Shown here one piece after another: positions 14,879-22,267 of a stretch of DNA of 64,000 nucleotides; the first letter of the stretch is position 1, and each line of letters begins with the position of its first letter. The translations under genes and the position numbers were made by a program. The notes beneath the pieces were generated by a model. That model had not been told where the DNA came from. It did no database searches and saw only the letters and a list, made by a program, of their open reading frames with translations. Source of the DNA: Phycisphaerae bacterium (GTDB taxonomy: Bacteria > Planctomycetota > Phycisphaerae > Phycisphaerales > Phycisphaeraceae); contig JAUHZU010000009.1 of assembly GCA_030425705.1 (NCBI GenBank), forward strand, positions 1 through 64,000, given 5' to 3'.

Positions 14879-15995
14879 CGTAGACGTCTCCAATACGAAT
14901 TGTTCTTCGATCAACCACCGCAAAGTCAGGCGTTACCGCAGTCACCGGCGGCATGCCCTCGGTCGCTACCTGAATCGGACCCGATGGACCCGACGCAGAA
15001 GGCGGGGCCGGTGTCTCGGCCTCGACAGGTTCAGCCCCCGACCCACGTATCCAACGACACCCCCCGATCGCTAAGGCAATGACTGCAAGGAAGGCCGCGA
15101 CCCTGCCCCACCGCCATTGCTTCAACGCCCCACCGATTCCAGCCTGTTTCTTCAAGTCAACCACGTCGGAACCCTCGACTTCCCGGCGGACCTGATCACG
15201 TATCGAGAGCAGCCGCCGAACGCTACCGATATGAGAAAATGAGTCGTACAGCCTGAACACCAGACCGCCGTTTTCGAGGCCGGGAAAGATCACCCACGTC
15301 TTGATCGGCTTCGCGTTCTGAACGTCGCTTGTGTCAGAGATCGTCGCGGAATACTCGCTGCACTTGAACACCTGAAACGGCAACGACATCCCGCCCATAA
15401 AAGGAATCTTGGTCAGGTTTCGGCAGCGGATCACGGTTGCTTTGTTGCGCCGCCACGTCAGGGGCACCTGCATCTGATCTTGTGTCAGCAGGATCGTTTG
15501 GTGCATATGGTGGCGGTGCATCGTCGCGTAGGTCAGAAAGCCGTCGTGTTCATCTTTCTGGTATCGTTGATCACACCAGCGGTGGAACTCATCAATCACA
15601 AGCAGCGACGTTGGGTAGAGCCAGTTGGCATTCTCGCCCTTGTAGACGTGCGGCCCATACTCTTCCTGAAACACGCGGTCGATCTTGGTCATGCCCCAGC
15701 CCAGCACCTTGTGATTCTCCACAAAGGCCGCGAAGTCGTGATTACGCACGACGAACTCGTAGAAGTGATCGAACGAGAGCGGGATGATGTAGCCCGCGAG
15801 GGAGTCATCCCCGCTCACACCTTGCAGGTACTTCTTTAGCACCCGATAGCGAATGGGCAGGTTCGTGTAGACCGGGCGGCGCTCTTTGATGCCCTTCTTG
15901 AGCAGATAGTCTACCGCAGAGAACGACTTGCCCGCACCGGGCATGCCTTCCCAAATCTGGATACCGTGACTAGGGAGTTTGATCTTCGGAGGCAT
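14694..15995 (-). CDS. zot: Zot/pI-type virion assembly ATPase
   Basis: 433 aa. Walker A GMPGAGKS at 17-24; Walker B LLVIDEFH at about 131-138, followed by HRHHMHQTILLTQDQMQVPL, the region after Walker B conserved in Zot proteins. After about 290 cytosolic residues comes one membrane helix (RVAAFLAVIALAIGG) and a periplasmic tail of about 115 residues, the usual pI/Zot topology. It would power extrusion through the secretin encoded by the overlapping downstream gene. This is the hallmark gene that identifies element 2 as a filamentous phage. Confidence 0.85.
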   Translation of the reverse strand: MPPKIKLPSHGIQIWEGMPGAGKSFSAVDYLLKKGIKERRPVYTNLPIRYRVLKKYLQGVSGDDSLAGYIIPLSFDHFYEFVVRNHDFAAFVENHKVLGWGMTKIDRVFQEEYGPHVYKGENANWLYPTSLLVIDEFHRWCDQRYQKDEHDGFLTYATMHRHHMHQTILLTQDQMQVPLTWRRNKATVIRCRNLTKIPFMGGMSLPFQVFKCSEYSATISDTSDVQNAKPIKTWVIFPGLENGGLVFRLYDSFSHIGSVRRLLSIRDQVRREVEGSDVVDLKKQAGIGGALKQWRWGRVAAFLAVIALAIGGCRWIRGSGAEPVEAETPAPPSASGPSGPIQVATEGMPPVTAVTPDFAVVDRRTIRIGDVYDGWKLESLSPRDGETLWLSPDGGMVSVPIGVRSDRRGILGRRGGNGPTANVAGSTAGNRAD

Positions 15996-16089
15996 GTTCT
16001 AGATCGGGCAGGGGGAACCGCTTTTTGTCTCGGCAAAAAGCTTGGCAAAAACCGACCCCAGGAAGCTCTACGGGGTGGACGACAAGGCG

Positions 16090-16488
16090 CTAGCCACCGA
16101 CGAAGTAGCCCAATACGTAGCGGATGATGATGAGCACCCATTGAGCCACAACGCCAGTGAAGATGATCGAGAGGCCCGCCCATATCGGAAGAATCTCATT
16201 GATGCCCGATGACAGGTCCTTCGCAAAATCGAACTGGCTTTCGACCTCATCCACGTCGAGATCAAGGCCGAACTGCTCAACCGCGATGTCCTCGACGAAC
16301 TCCATGAACTCTTCAAGGAATGCAAAGAGACCGTCAACAATGCTCGCTCCGATATCCGTCAGTGCACCGCTAAAGAAGTCAAAGCCGAAGGTCCAGTCCG
16401 CGAGAACCACAGGCGGCGGCGTAAAGACATCCGCAGCAGCAACTGGAGCCACGGACACACACAAAACAAAAGCGATGAGCAGCCGCAT
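16090..16488 (-). CDS. pVI-like minor coat protein (DUF2523-type)
   Basis: 132 aa from the ATG at 16488; the open frame extends further upstream into the preceding gene. A cleavable signal (MRLLIAFVLCVSVAPVAAA) is followed by a helical acidic middle and a hydrophobic C-terminal pair of segments (ILPIWAGLSIIFTGVVAQWV, LIIIRYVLGYF). Small hydrophobic proteins between the adhesin and Zot genes of filamentous phages correspond to pVI. The gene starts two bases after the adhesin stop. Confidence 0.65.
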   Translation of the reverse strand: MRLLIAFVLCVSVAPVAAADVFTPPPVVLADWTFGFDFFSGALTDIGASIVDGLFAFLEEFMEFVEDIAVEQFGLDLDVDEVESQFDFAKDLSSGINEILPIWAGLSIIFTGVVAQWVLIIIRYVLGYFVGG

Positions 16489-16490
16489 AA

Positions 16491-17402
16491 TCAGTGTTTC
16501 CGAAGAAGCGAGCGGTAAGGCAGCATGAACGAGAACAAGCTGCAAAACCCCAAGAAGAACGTGTCCACCACCGGCTTGATCGGGGTGGACTGGTAGTAGG
16601 TGGTTTCCATGCGGACGGTGAGGTCCGACGCAGGAACCATCGTGCCGTAGGGCTGGGCGACGATGCCGTCTATCGGGGCAATCAACTGTGACCAGACCAG
16701 CGTTCCCGAACTCCCGGGCGAACTAAACGAGTAGTCCGTGTCACCCGTTGGCGTTCCCACGTCGAAGTAATCACTATTGGAACCGGGAGTACTGTCACCG
16801 GGCTTACTATCACCGCCACCGCCACCGACAAAGCCCGCCGTCTGCACGTCGATGAGACGGACAAACGCATAAGTGTCACTGTAGCTTGTCGTGCCGACAT
16901 CCCCCGCGTTCGCGGTTTCCGAGAAGCTTAGACGTGCCCATGCGTCGTAGCCGAGTGAAGGCCCGTTGGACGGCACACTATCCGTATCCGTCAAGGGGTA
17001 CAGCGTTGTTGTGTTGCCTTCTATGGTCAGGTCGACGACGAGGTTATTGTCGTTGCCGACGGCGATACTCAACTCCCCGCGTGCCCAAGGGAACACCGCT
17101 TGTACCGTTGAAGTCGAGGTGTTGACGAGGATGCGCTTGTACCAGAAACCCGCCGTCATCGGCCCCCACCCGTAAATCCTCACTTGTGACGAGGCAGCGG
17201 TCGGGATACCCGCGAGGGTGTCGCCCACTTGCGGGTCATCGAACTGGCCGGAGGTCGTCGGCATGATGTACATGACGTGCAGGTTTGCGGACTGACCGCC
17301 CGCCGTTTGTTCGCTCCGCAGCGTGACGGAGACCATCGAGTCTTGCGCGTAGACGGGGACCACAGTCAGCACAGCAACAATGATGTAGGCAAAACGCGTC
17401 AT
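16491..17402 (-). CDS. pIII-like adhesin (minor coat protein)
   Basis: 303 aa from the ATG at 17402, which overlaps the previous stop (ATGA). A signal peptide (MTRFAYIIVAVLTVVPVYAQ) leads into a beta-rich ectodomain of about 190 residues. A Gly/Ser/Pro/Asp linker (FVGGGGGDSKPGDSTPGSNS) follows, then a short domain and a C-terminal membrane anchor (FFLGFCSLFSFMLPY) with a basic end. Signal, receptor domain, glycine linker and C-terminal anchor is the pIII plan. It probably recognises the host surface; there is no sequence similarity I can name. Confidence 0.65.
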   Translation of the reverse strand: MTRFAYIIVAVLTVVPVYAQDSMVSVTLRSEQTAGGQSANLHVMYIMPTTSGQFDDPQVGDTLAGIPTAASSQVRIYGWGPMTAGFWYKRILVNTSTSTVQAVFPWARGELSIAVGNDNNLVVDLTIEGNTTTLYPLTDTDSVPSNGPSLGYDAWARLSFSETANAGDVGTTSYSDTYAFVRLIDVQTAGFVGGGGGDSKPGDSTPGSNSDYFDVGTPTGDTDYSFSSPGSSGTLVWSQLIAPIDGIVAQPYGTMVPASDLTVRMETTYYQSTPIKPVVDTFFLGFCSLFSFMLPYRSLLRKH

Positions 17403-17875
17403 CAGAACTCCCACCCGAAACGACGGACACCGGCAATGAAGACAACCCATGCAGCAGCACCTAGGCAGGCCGAGAGAATCCAATTCGTGGTGCCCGCTGT
17501 CGTCTCTCTCTCATCGCGTGCAAAGCCATCGGCCTGCTTGAGCCGCACGATACGACCATCCCCCACCGTGACCGTCATCAACTCGCCCTGGCCGTCCCAA
17601 GGCGTGACGTAGGCGGTTCCCCCCACTGTGACCGTCCACTCGTCATAACCGAGCGAGTCATCCACAGAGAGCGTTACGACGAGGCCGTCCGTACTGGTGA
17701 CCGACGCATCGCCTAAGGCGTCAATGCGCAAGTAGTGGACCTCTTGCACCTGATTCTCATACAGGTGGTCGTACCTCACCGTGTAGCCCACCGGCAAGGC
17801 ACAAGAAACCCCCGCCACCCCCAAGAGGATGGCGAGAGAGATCGAAGCAACGATATAGGCTCGTGTACTTCGCAT
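17402..17875 (-). CDS. second signal-anchored surface protein, 157 aa
   Basis: Signal peptide (AYIVASISLAILLGVAGVSC), a beta-rich periplasmic domain of about 100 residues, and a C-terminal membrane helix (NWILSACLGAAAWVVFIAGV) with basic residues after it. It is a shorter version of the plan of the following adhesin gene, to which it is coupled by ATGA overlap. Probably a minor coat protein at the virion end. Confidence 0.55.
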   Translation of the reverse strand: MRSTRAYIVASISLAILLGVAGVSCALPVGYTVRYDHLYENQVQEVHYLRIDALGDASVTSTDGLVVTLSVDDSLGYDEWTVTVGGTAYVTPWDGQGELMTVTVGDGRIVRLKQADGFARDERETTAGTTNWILSACLGAAAWVVFIAGVRRFGWEF

Positions 17876-17881
17876 CGGAGA

Positions 17882-18193
17882 TCAGACCCGCAGGAACCGC
17901 GTGAGACCGTGGACCGCCTTCGAGATGAAGCGGAACCCGAGGCCCGGGCTGTACACGGCCACCATCACCGCACCACCAGCAACGAACAGCGTCGCACTGA
18001 TGACCGTCAGGGCGATCGGGAAGTTAACCCCGTCCGTCCAGTCGGTTTGGGTGTAGGTGGCACCCTGCGCCATCGCGGGGGAACCCACCACGAGTGCCGC
18101 CAACATGGCCAATGCGGCGACCCGGCCGACGGTGCTGCGAGCAGCGTTGCAGATCATCGAGCCGACGAACAAGAGGGGAGACAGTGCCTTCAT
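17882..18193 (-). CDS. major coat protein (pVIII-like)
   Basis: 103 aa from the ATG at 18193 with AAAGGA upstream; an open frame to 18343 is not needed. A long signal ends at SPAMAQ, about residue 41. The mature part is about 60 residues: a short polar N-terminus (GATYTQTDWTDGVNFPI), a membrane helix (ALTVISATLFVAGGAVMVAV) and a C-terminal part with Arg and Lys that would contact DNA. Size, order and position downstream of Rep and upstream of the adhesin genes match filamentous-phage major coat proteins. Confidence 0.7.
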   Translation of the reverse strand: MKALSPLLFVGSMICNAARSTVGRVAALAMLAALVVGSPAMAQGATYTQTDWTDGVNFPIALTVISATLFVAGGAVMVAVYSPGLGFRFISKAVHGLTRFLRV

Positions 18194-18275
18194 CGCACAC
18201 GTCCTTTCATGCCCTGTAAGACCGGGCAGGCCCGCCGGAGAAAACCGTCCGGCAGCGGGTTGCGGCACACGCCGC

Positions 18276-18398
18276 CTAACGTCTAAAGAGCCACGAAATA
18301 GGCAGGAAACACGCCATCCGGAAGAGCCGCCCGTGGTAGGCAACCACCTCGATCATCGCGAAGCCGATAAAGCCCCAAAGAAACGCGTAGGTGTACAT
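18276..18398 (-). CDS. 40-aa hydrophobic minor coat protein candidate (pVII/pIX-like)
   Basis: The ATG at 18398 overlaps the Rep stop codon (ATGA). The product is a hydrophobic helix (YAFLWGFIGFAMIEVVAY) followed by a basic hydrophobic end. One-helix proteins of 30-45 residues next to the major coat gene are typical of pVII and pIX. Confidence 0.45.
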   Translation of the reverse strand: MYTYAFLWGFIGFAMIEVVAYHGRLFRMACFLPISWLFRR

Positions 18399-19537
18399 CA
18401 GCAAGACTCCCCATCTATGACCGCACCGGATTCCATGTAGGCCGGGTCCATGCAGGCCAGAACGTCCGGCCCGTAGAACTCCACCTGCGTCGGGTAGCGC
18501 GTCTCTACGCCGTAGCCGCGTCCTATGGGGTCGGTCCTGTCGGTCCATTCGTCCTTGTTCTTATGAGTGGTATCAAGTAAAGCGACGGCGGCGGAGCCGC
18601 CGTCGCCCGCCGTTTCAGTGTCTGCTTTCTTGTATGTGCGATTGCTAATGTCGTGATATGCACTTGTTTCTTCAATGCCCGGGATGAGCGGTAGAGGATT
18701 CTGTTTGCATGATTGACGTACGGCAGCCTTTGCATCATTGATGCTCCCTTTGAACTTGTATGCACCAAATTCCACCCGCTCAAACTTGCCGCCCATCAGT
18801 CGATAGAACAGTGCGATGGTTGATGCGTCGCCGGTGCACTTCACACTGTCCCCCCTGCCGTTGCGTAGCGTCACTGTCTGCCGTGCCCGCTCCGATCTCA
18901 ACCAATTCGGCATCCCGGCAGGGCTGACCGCTGGAGGCCGTGAGGGGCGCTCTATAGGGCTCGGTGCGGGGGGCGGGTCTATGCCCTTCCAGAAGCCGGG
19001 CGACGTTGCTACAAGCTTGACCGAGCGGCCGGGTAAGTCATAGAGCCAGCCGGGCACCGATGCAGACTTGCCCTGATACTTGGCAACATAGGACGCCGTG
19101 TTCGGGTTGACCCGCTCCACCCACACGTAGCCCTTGCCCCATGCCTTGGTCAGCACATCGTGATCTATCCGCCCCACGTCGTAGAGGATCAAGTGATAGT
19201 GCAGCATCCCCGATTCCTGAAACTCACGCTTAGCAAGCCACTTGCCGGTGAAGTTGATCTTGGTGGCTGTCTTCAAGCGGCGGATGAAGAGTTTTAGATG
19301 CCCGTCTCCCTGCGTTGCCTCCTGCCATGCCTTGATCGGTGCACGTGAGTCTTCGACGCCGCCATAGTCGGCCGGATCAAGCGTCAGCGTCAGGAACAGT
19401 GACCGCCGGGTCTTGTCCGAATCCATATCAAACTTGCGTTGAAGCCGTCGCTCAAGATTCCGTGACAGGATGCGCCCGCCCCGTTCATCGAGCCACGACA
19501 AGAAGATGCTCTGCGAGATGTAAACGTGGCCGTCCAT
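18398..19537 (-). CDS. HUH rolling-circle replication initiator of the filamentous phage
   Basis: 379 aa. Motif 1 FLTLTLD at 48-54, the HUH motif HYH at 113-115 within MLHYHLILYD, and the Tyr motif SYVAKY at about 149-154 are in the order and spacing of HUH endonucleases of filamentous phages and plasmids. It would nick the plus-strand origin and covalently attach through Tyr150 or Tyr154. The C-terminal half is basic and of unclear role. It is unrelated to the Rep of element 1. Confidence 0.8.
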   Translation of the reverse strand: MDGHVYISQSIFLSWLDERGGRILSRNLERRLQRKFDMDSDKTRRSLFLTLTLDPADYGGVEDSRAPIKAWQEATQGDGHLKLFIRRLKTATKINFTGKWLAKREFQESGMLHYHLILYDVGRIDHDVLTKAWGKGYVWVERVNPNTASYVAKYQGKSASVPGWLYDLPGRSVKLVATSPGFWKGIDPPPAPSPIERPSRPPAVSPAGMPNWLRSERARQTVTLRNGRGDSVKCTGDASTIALFYRLMGGKFERVEFGAYKFKGSINDAKAAVRQSCKQNPLPLIPGIEETSAYHDISNRTYKKADTETAGDGGSAAVALLDTTHKNKDEWTDRTDPIGRGYGVETRYPTQVEFYGPDVLACMDPAYMESGAVIDGESC

Positions 19538-19552
19538 GGCTCTTATTCCGAA

Positions 19553-19780
19553 TCAGTAAGGCAGCAGATCCTTGGGGAAGTAGACGAACCACTCGTCGCG
19601 GTCGGGGCCTTGCACGTGTGACCAGACGAACCCGGTCTCACGCTCGGAGAAGAACGCGACACAGCCGCCGTCGTCCTCTTCGCAGACGTTCAGCGGCGTG
19701 AAGTCGCCCAAATCGTCGGGTGGCTGCGTCGGTGCGATGCAGCAGTCACCGAGCGTGTCTAGTGGGTCTAGCGTGTTCAT
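19553..19780 (-). CDS. small acidic hypothetical protein, 75 aa
   Basis: Strongly acidic with aromatic residues (FSERETGFVWSHVQGPDRDE, WFVYFPKDLLPY). It lies between the probable ssDNA-binding protein and Rep. No signal or membrane segment. Start at 19780. Function unknown. Confidence 0.5.
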   Translation of the reverse strand: MNTLDPLDTLGDCCIAPTQPPDDLGDFTPLNVCEEDDGGCVAFFSERETGFVWSHVQGPDRDEWFVYFPKDLLPY

Positions 19781-19830
19781 GAGAAGTCGCCGCTCGGCCG
19801 TCAGACCGGGCGGCGTGTTTAGGTGTCTGC

Positions 19831-20445
19831 CTACTTGATGAGTGCGGGCTCTTCGGTCTTCGACTTCGCCTGCTTCGGGGCCTTGCCCTTGCCGGGTTTC
19901 TGCTTCATCACCAGCGCCTCGATGTCGTATCGCATACGCTGGCCTTGCTTGGCAAAAGTCCCGGACGCTTCGACCAGATCGCCAACCGACAGCGAGCCCG
20001 CGATATCCGAAGGCACGCCGTAGAACTGCAACTCCACAGACTGCCCGGCAATATGCAGGCGGTACGTTGTCTCTCCGGTGTTCTGGTCCTCGCTAGGGTC
20101 ACAGCGTTTCACAAGCCCCGCCGTCTCCCAGCGGGCAAGGTCGAACGCCTCTTCTTCGCTGATTTCCCGAAACGCATTGCAGCGCAGGAATGAGCCGCGT
20201 GAACCCGAGCAGATGTCACCGGTGAAGAGGTAATACTTGCCCTCTTCAATCTTGCTCACGTCCGTATCGTGGTCGAAGTTGAGACCAAAATCAGAGCCGA
20301 AAGCAGAGATGGTCAATTGCGTAGACGTGCCCGTCCTCCGCTGCTGGCTGGACTTCACCAGACGCGGGTCACGCTTAGTCGTCTGCCGCCATTCATTGAT
20401 GACGGACACCGAGCCGGGGATCGTAAAGGTTGGGGTCGTATTCAT
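19831..20445 (-). CDS. probable single-stranded-DNA-binding protein (pV analogue)
   Basis: 204 aa. Residues 1-170 alternate short strands and turns in a way compatible with one or two OB-folds (STQLTISAFGSDFGLNF, YYLFTGDICSGSRGSFLRCN, GDLVEASGTFAKQGQRMRYD). The C-terminal 30 residues are Lys/Pro/Ala-rich. Filamentous phages carry such a gene just before Rep to coat the genome and repress translation. No signature motif proves it, so a hypothetical protein is the alternative. Confidence 0.5.
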   Translation of the reverse strand: MNTTPTFTIPGSVSVINEWRQTTKRDPRLVKSSQQRRTGTSTQLTISAFGSDFGLNFDHDTDVSKIEEGKYYLFTGDICSGSRGSFLRCNAFREISEEEAFDLARWETAGLVKRCDPSEDQNTGETTYRLHIAGQSVELQFYGVPSDIAGSLSVGDLVEASGTFAKQGQRMRYDIEALVMKQKPGKGKAPKQAKSKTEEPALIK

Positions 20446-20512
20446 GATTCAGGGTCTCCGATATGTGTTGGTTTCGAGTCAAAGGAACCGGCATCCTTAC
20501 CGGCCGGTGATA

Positions 20513-20707
20513 TCAGTTTTTCCCAGCGGCTCCGGCTGGAAACGTCGGCTCGCGTTCGCGGCATTGATCCTGCTCCCACTTGGCGACCGCCGCGTCGTAG
20601 TGCGGTCGCCACCTGAATCCGACAGCTACGCCGGACAGGAACAGAACCAGCAGCGACGGGATGTAAATCAGCAAGAAACCCGTGTTACTAATTGCTACCA
20701 GATGCAT
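20513..20707 (-). CDS. small inner-membrane protein, 64 aa
   Basis: ATG at 20707. A hydrophobic helix near the N-terminus (FLLIYIPSLLVLFLSGVAVGF) is followed by a charged tail with Trp/Arg/Glu. It overlaps the end of the preceding gene by 20 nt. Position among small early genes suggests a minor membrane factor of the phage. Confidence 0.45.
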   Translation of the reverse strand: MHLVAISNTGFLLIYIPSLLVLFLSGVAVGFRWRPHYDAAVAKWEQDQCREREPTFPAGAAGKN

Positions 20708-20945
20708 TGATTTTCCCTTCTTTCTTAGAAGTTTTGGCTTGCATTCCGCACACATAGCCCGACTGCCTAATGGTCAGCCAGCAGCCGCCGTGTACGACAA
20801 GCGAGAGTACCGATGCAAGCGTTAGCGTTAGTGTGTCCGATGCCTCCGCACCCAGTACAGATACCGCCAACGCCGCATAGATCACCGCCCACATACATCC
20901 CGAGAGGACAAACATCAAAAAAACAACTGCAAGTGTCAGCCGCAT
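20688..20945 (-). CDS. two-helix small membrane protein, 85 aa
   Basis: ATG at 20945. The first hydrophobic stretch (MRLTLAVVFLMFVLSGC) ends in a lipobox-like LSGC, but hydrophobicity continues (MWAVIYAALAVSVLGA), and a second helix (ASVLSLVVHGGCWLTI) is followed by a Lys-rich tail. More likely an integral membrane protein than a lipoprotein. Overlaps both neighbours slightly. Confidence 0.45.
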   Translation of the reverse strand: MRLTLAVVFLMFVLSGCMWAVIYAALAVSVLGAEASDTLTLTLASVLSLVVHGGCWLTIRQSGYVCGMQAKTSKKEGKINASGSN

Positions 20946-21193
20946 GACTGCCTCCCATTCACCTTGTCCTGCACCCATCTACGGGTCACCGGGTCGATGA
21001 TCCCGTCTGGATCGATGACCGGATCATCGAGTGAAAGCGCAGAGCCAGAGGGATTGCGAGACGCCGCCCCGCGACGGTAGTAGTAGCGGCAGCGCCGATC
21101 GTGGTAGTGGCGTGCTTTCCAACCGAGGCAAAGCCCGATCGTGAGCCAGAGGCACGCGGAGAGGGTTGCAGATAGGAGGAGGAACCAGATCAA
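20936..21193 (-). CDS. N-terminally anchored membrane protein, 85 aa
   Basis: An N-terminal helix (WFLLLSATLSACLWLTIGLC) is followed by a Tyr/Arg-rich juxtamembrane segment and a soluble acidic C-terminus (VIDPDGIIDPVTRRWV). Start and stop overlap neighbouring genes by 4 and 10 bases. Unknown function. Confidence 0.45.
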   Translation of the reverse strand: MIWFLLLSATLSACLWLTIGLCLGWKARHYHDRRCRYYYRRGAASRNPSGSALSLDDPVIDPDGIIDPVTRRWVQDKVNGRQSCG

Positions 21194-21495
21194 GCGGCAC
21201 CCCCTACCAATTCCGCTTCGCGGTCGCTGGCGTCGATATGCAGCGACGGGGAATGAGTCACGTCAATCACGTCCGAGCGGAGGATGCTTTGCGGCTTGAC
21301 GACGTAGCCGACGCCGTGGGTGCGGTGCAGGTGCACCATCACAACGCGTCGGCCGTTGACGACCTCAACCCGGACGACGCGGGCTATCCGCGTCCTGCCG
21401 GAAACCTGACAGATGAGCCGGTCTAGAGGTTTGAGGTCGGAGAACTCGGCGACGGTCGGACGCCTGCCGAGTGTACGAGGGGGAGAGAGGGACAT
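21190..21495 (-). CDS. small basic beta-rich protein, 101 aa
   Basis: The ATG at 21495 has GGAG six bases upstream; upstream in-frame starts exist but lack this. Residues 10-75 are a mix of short strands and basic residues (LDRLICQVSGRTRIARVVRV, EVVNGRRVVMVHLHRTHGVG), resembling an SH3-like or KOW-like nucleic-acid binding barrel. A 17-bp hairpin repeat lies 12 bp upstream of the start. Early gene of element 2 by position. Confidence 0.5.
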   Translation of the reverse strand: MSLSPPRTLGRRPTVAEFSDLKPLDRLICQVSGRTRIARVVRVEVVNGRRVVMVHLHRTHGVGYVVKPQSILRSDVIDVTHSPSLHIDASDREAELVGGAA

Positions 21496-21507
21496 AAGAC
21501 GCTCCAG

Positions 21508-21524
21508 CCCGGCGGTATTGCCGG
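21508..21524 (-). promoter_or_regulatory. hairpin repeat upstream of the 21495 start codon
   Basis: On the minus strand CCGGCAATACCGCCGGG, with a CCGGC/GCCGG stem. It lies 12 bp upstream of the ATG at 21495. A near-identical copy (16 of 17 bases) lies at the same distance from the GTG at 21868, see 21881-21897. The conserved spacing suggests an operator or mRNA hairpin controlling initiation. Confidence 0.45.
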
Positions 21525-21544
21525 TTGCGTGTGAAAACGGGCTT

Positions 21545-21868
21545 TCAACTAGAATTGCCCGCATGGGTACCCTTGACTTCTTGATCGCCGCCGCCACCTA
21601 CGACAACTCCGCCGCTACCGATCAATTCGTGACCAGCATGTGGGACATGTGGGGCGGCCTGTTGAAGGTTGTGTTTGGATGCGGCTGCTGCTCTCTGCCC
21701 TTCCTGATCGCGGCAGGCGTATGGGCATTCCTGACGCGGAAAACACGTGTAAACCAGCGAAGCTAGGAAGCGATAGAGCACCACAGACGCAACCAGCGTC
21801 AACTGCCCCACCATGAAGCAGGCAAGCATCGACCCGGCCCACGACCCATATAGCTCGGCTTCTGTCAC
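21545..21868 (-). CDS. membrane-anchored hypothetical protein, first gene of element 2
   Basis: 107 aa from the GTG at 21868. The N-terminal part (YGSWAGSMLACFMVGQLTLVASVVLYRFLASLVY) forms one or two hydrophobic helices; the C-terminal half is low-complexity and may be partly fortuitous. The hairpin repeat 12 bp before this GTG, identical in placement to that of the next gene, is the main support. A rightward 67-aa frame (21563-21766) lies on the opposite strand of the same bases. Confidence 0.4.
   Translation of the reverse strand: MTEAELYGSWAGSMLACFMVGQLTLVASVVLYRFLASLVYTCFPRQECPYACRDQEGQRAAAASKHNLQQAAPHVPHAGHELIGSGGVVVGGGGDQEVKGTHAGNSS
21563..21766 (+). CDS. 67-aa rightward membrane protein candidate
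   Basis: MGTLDFLIAAATYDNSAATD opens the product, then one helix (LLKVVFGCGCCSLPFLIAAG) and a basic end. A TAGAAT box lies 11 bp upstream and TTGCGT lies further back with a spacing longer than ideal. It is antisense to 21545-21868. Either frame may be the real gene; both encode a plausible membrane segment. It would be the only rightward gene of element 2. Confidence 0.3.
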   Translation: MGTLDFLIAAATYDNSAATDQFVTSMWDMWGGLLKVVFGCGCCSLPFLIAAGVWAFLTRKTRVNQRS

Positions 21869-21880
21869 GGTTCAGCCCTA

Positions 21881-21897
21881 CCCGGCGGGATTGCCGG
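21881..21897 (-). promoter_or_regulatory. hairpin repeat upstream of the 21868 start codon
   Basis: On the minus strand CCGGCAATCCCGCCGGG, 12 bp upstream of the GTG start. It matches 21508-21524 at 16 of 17 bases and keeps the same stem, with the change in the loop. Confidence 0.45.
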
Positions 21898-21987
21898 AAC
21901 CCACGCCGCCGCAACTGGTTAGAGCGGCGGGCAGGTGGCACCCACGAGGAGCCGGGCTGGACTGTCAGGGGACGGCCGTCTAGGCAA

Positions 21988-22024
21988 AGACCCCGGGCGA
22001 TCGCCTGTAGGCGCTCCGGGGTCT
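21988..22024. other. long hairpin in the intergenic region of element 2
   Basis: AGACCCCGG (21988-21996) pairs with CCGGGGTCT (22016-22024) around a 19-nt interior that can itself form a short stem. It lies in the 330-bp gene-free right end of element 2 (21869-22200). Filamentous phages keep origin and packaging hairpins in such a region, so this is a candidate origin or packaging signal. No other feature was seen in this stretch. Confidence 0.4.
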
Positions 22025-22200
22025 GGTCGCTATGATGGTGTTGTCGTCCATGACTAGTGCAACGCGATTCATGGGTGGCCACGAGTCAGGGAGTCTGCTA
22101 GCTCCGCTGGCTCTTTTTCGTGCCCCTGCTAGAAGGCACGAGCCCATGATGACAAGGCCAGATGGACAGATCAAGCCCCGTCTTGTTCGGTTTTGCCTAC

Positions 22201-22228
22201 CAAAGTGCTTACAGGCATTATCGGACTT
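22201..22228 (-). other. dif-like Xer site, right end of the prophage array
   Basis: On the minus strand: AAGTCCGATAA, TGCCTG, TAAGCACTTTG. The XerC arm and spacer are identical to the other two sites; the XerD-side arm is poor. I infer that this arm derives from the attP of element 2 and that the XerC half belongs to the host. The first chromosomal gene ends 40 bp to the right. Confidence 0.7.
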
Positions 22229-22267
22229 CGGGCGTGTGTATGACATAACGCGTCCGGTTACTTCAGA

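Noticed and set aside
100-22228. tRNA-gene attachment site
   Set aside because: No cloverleaf around the three repeats; the 11-6-11 arm/spacer/arm form fits dif better.
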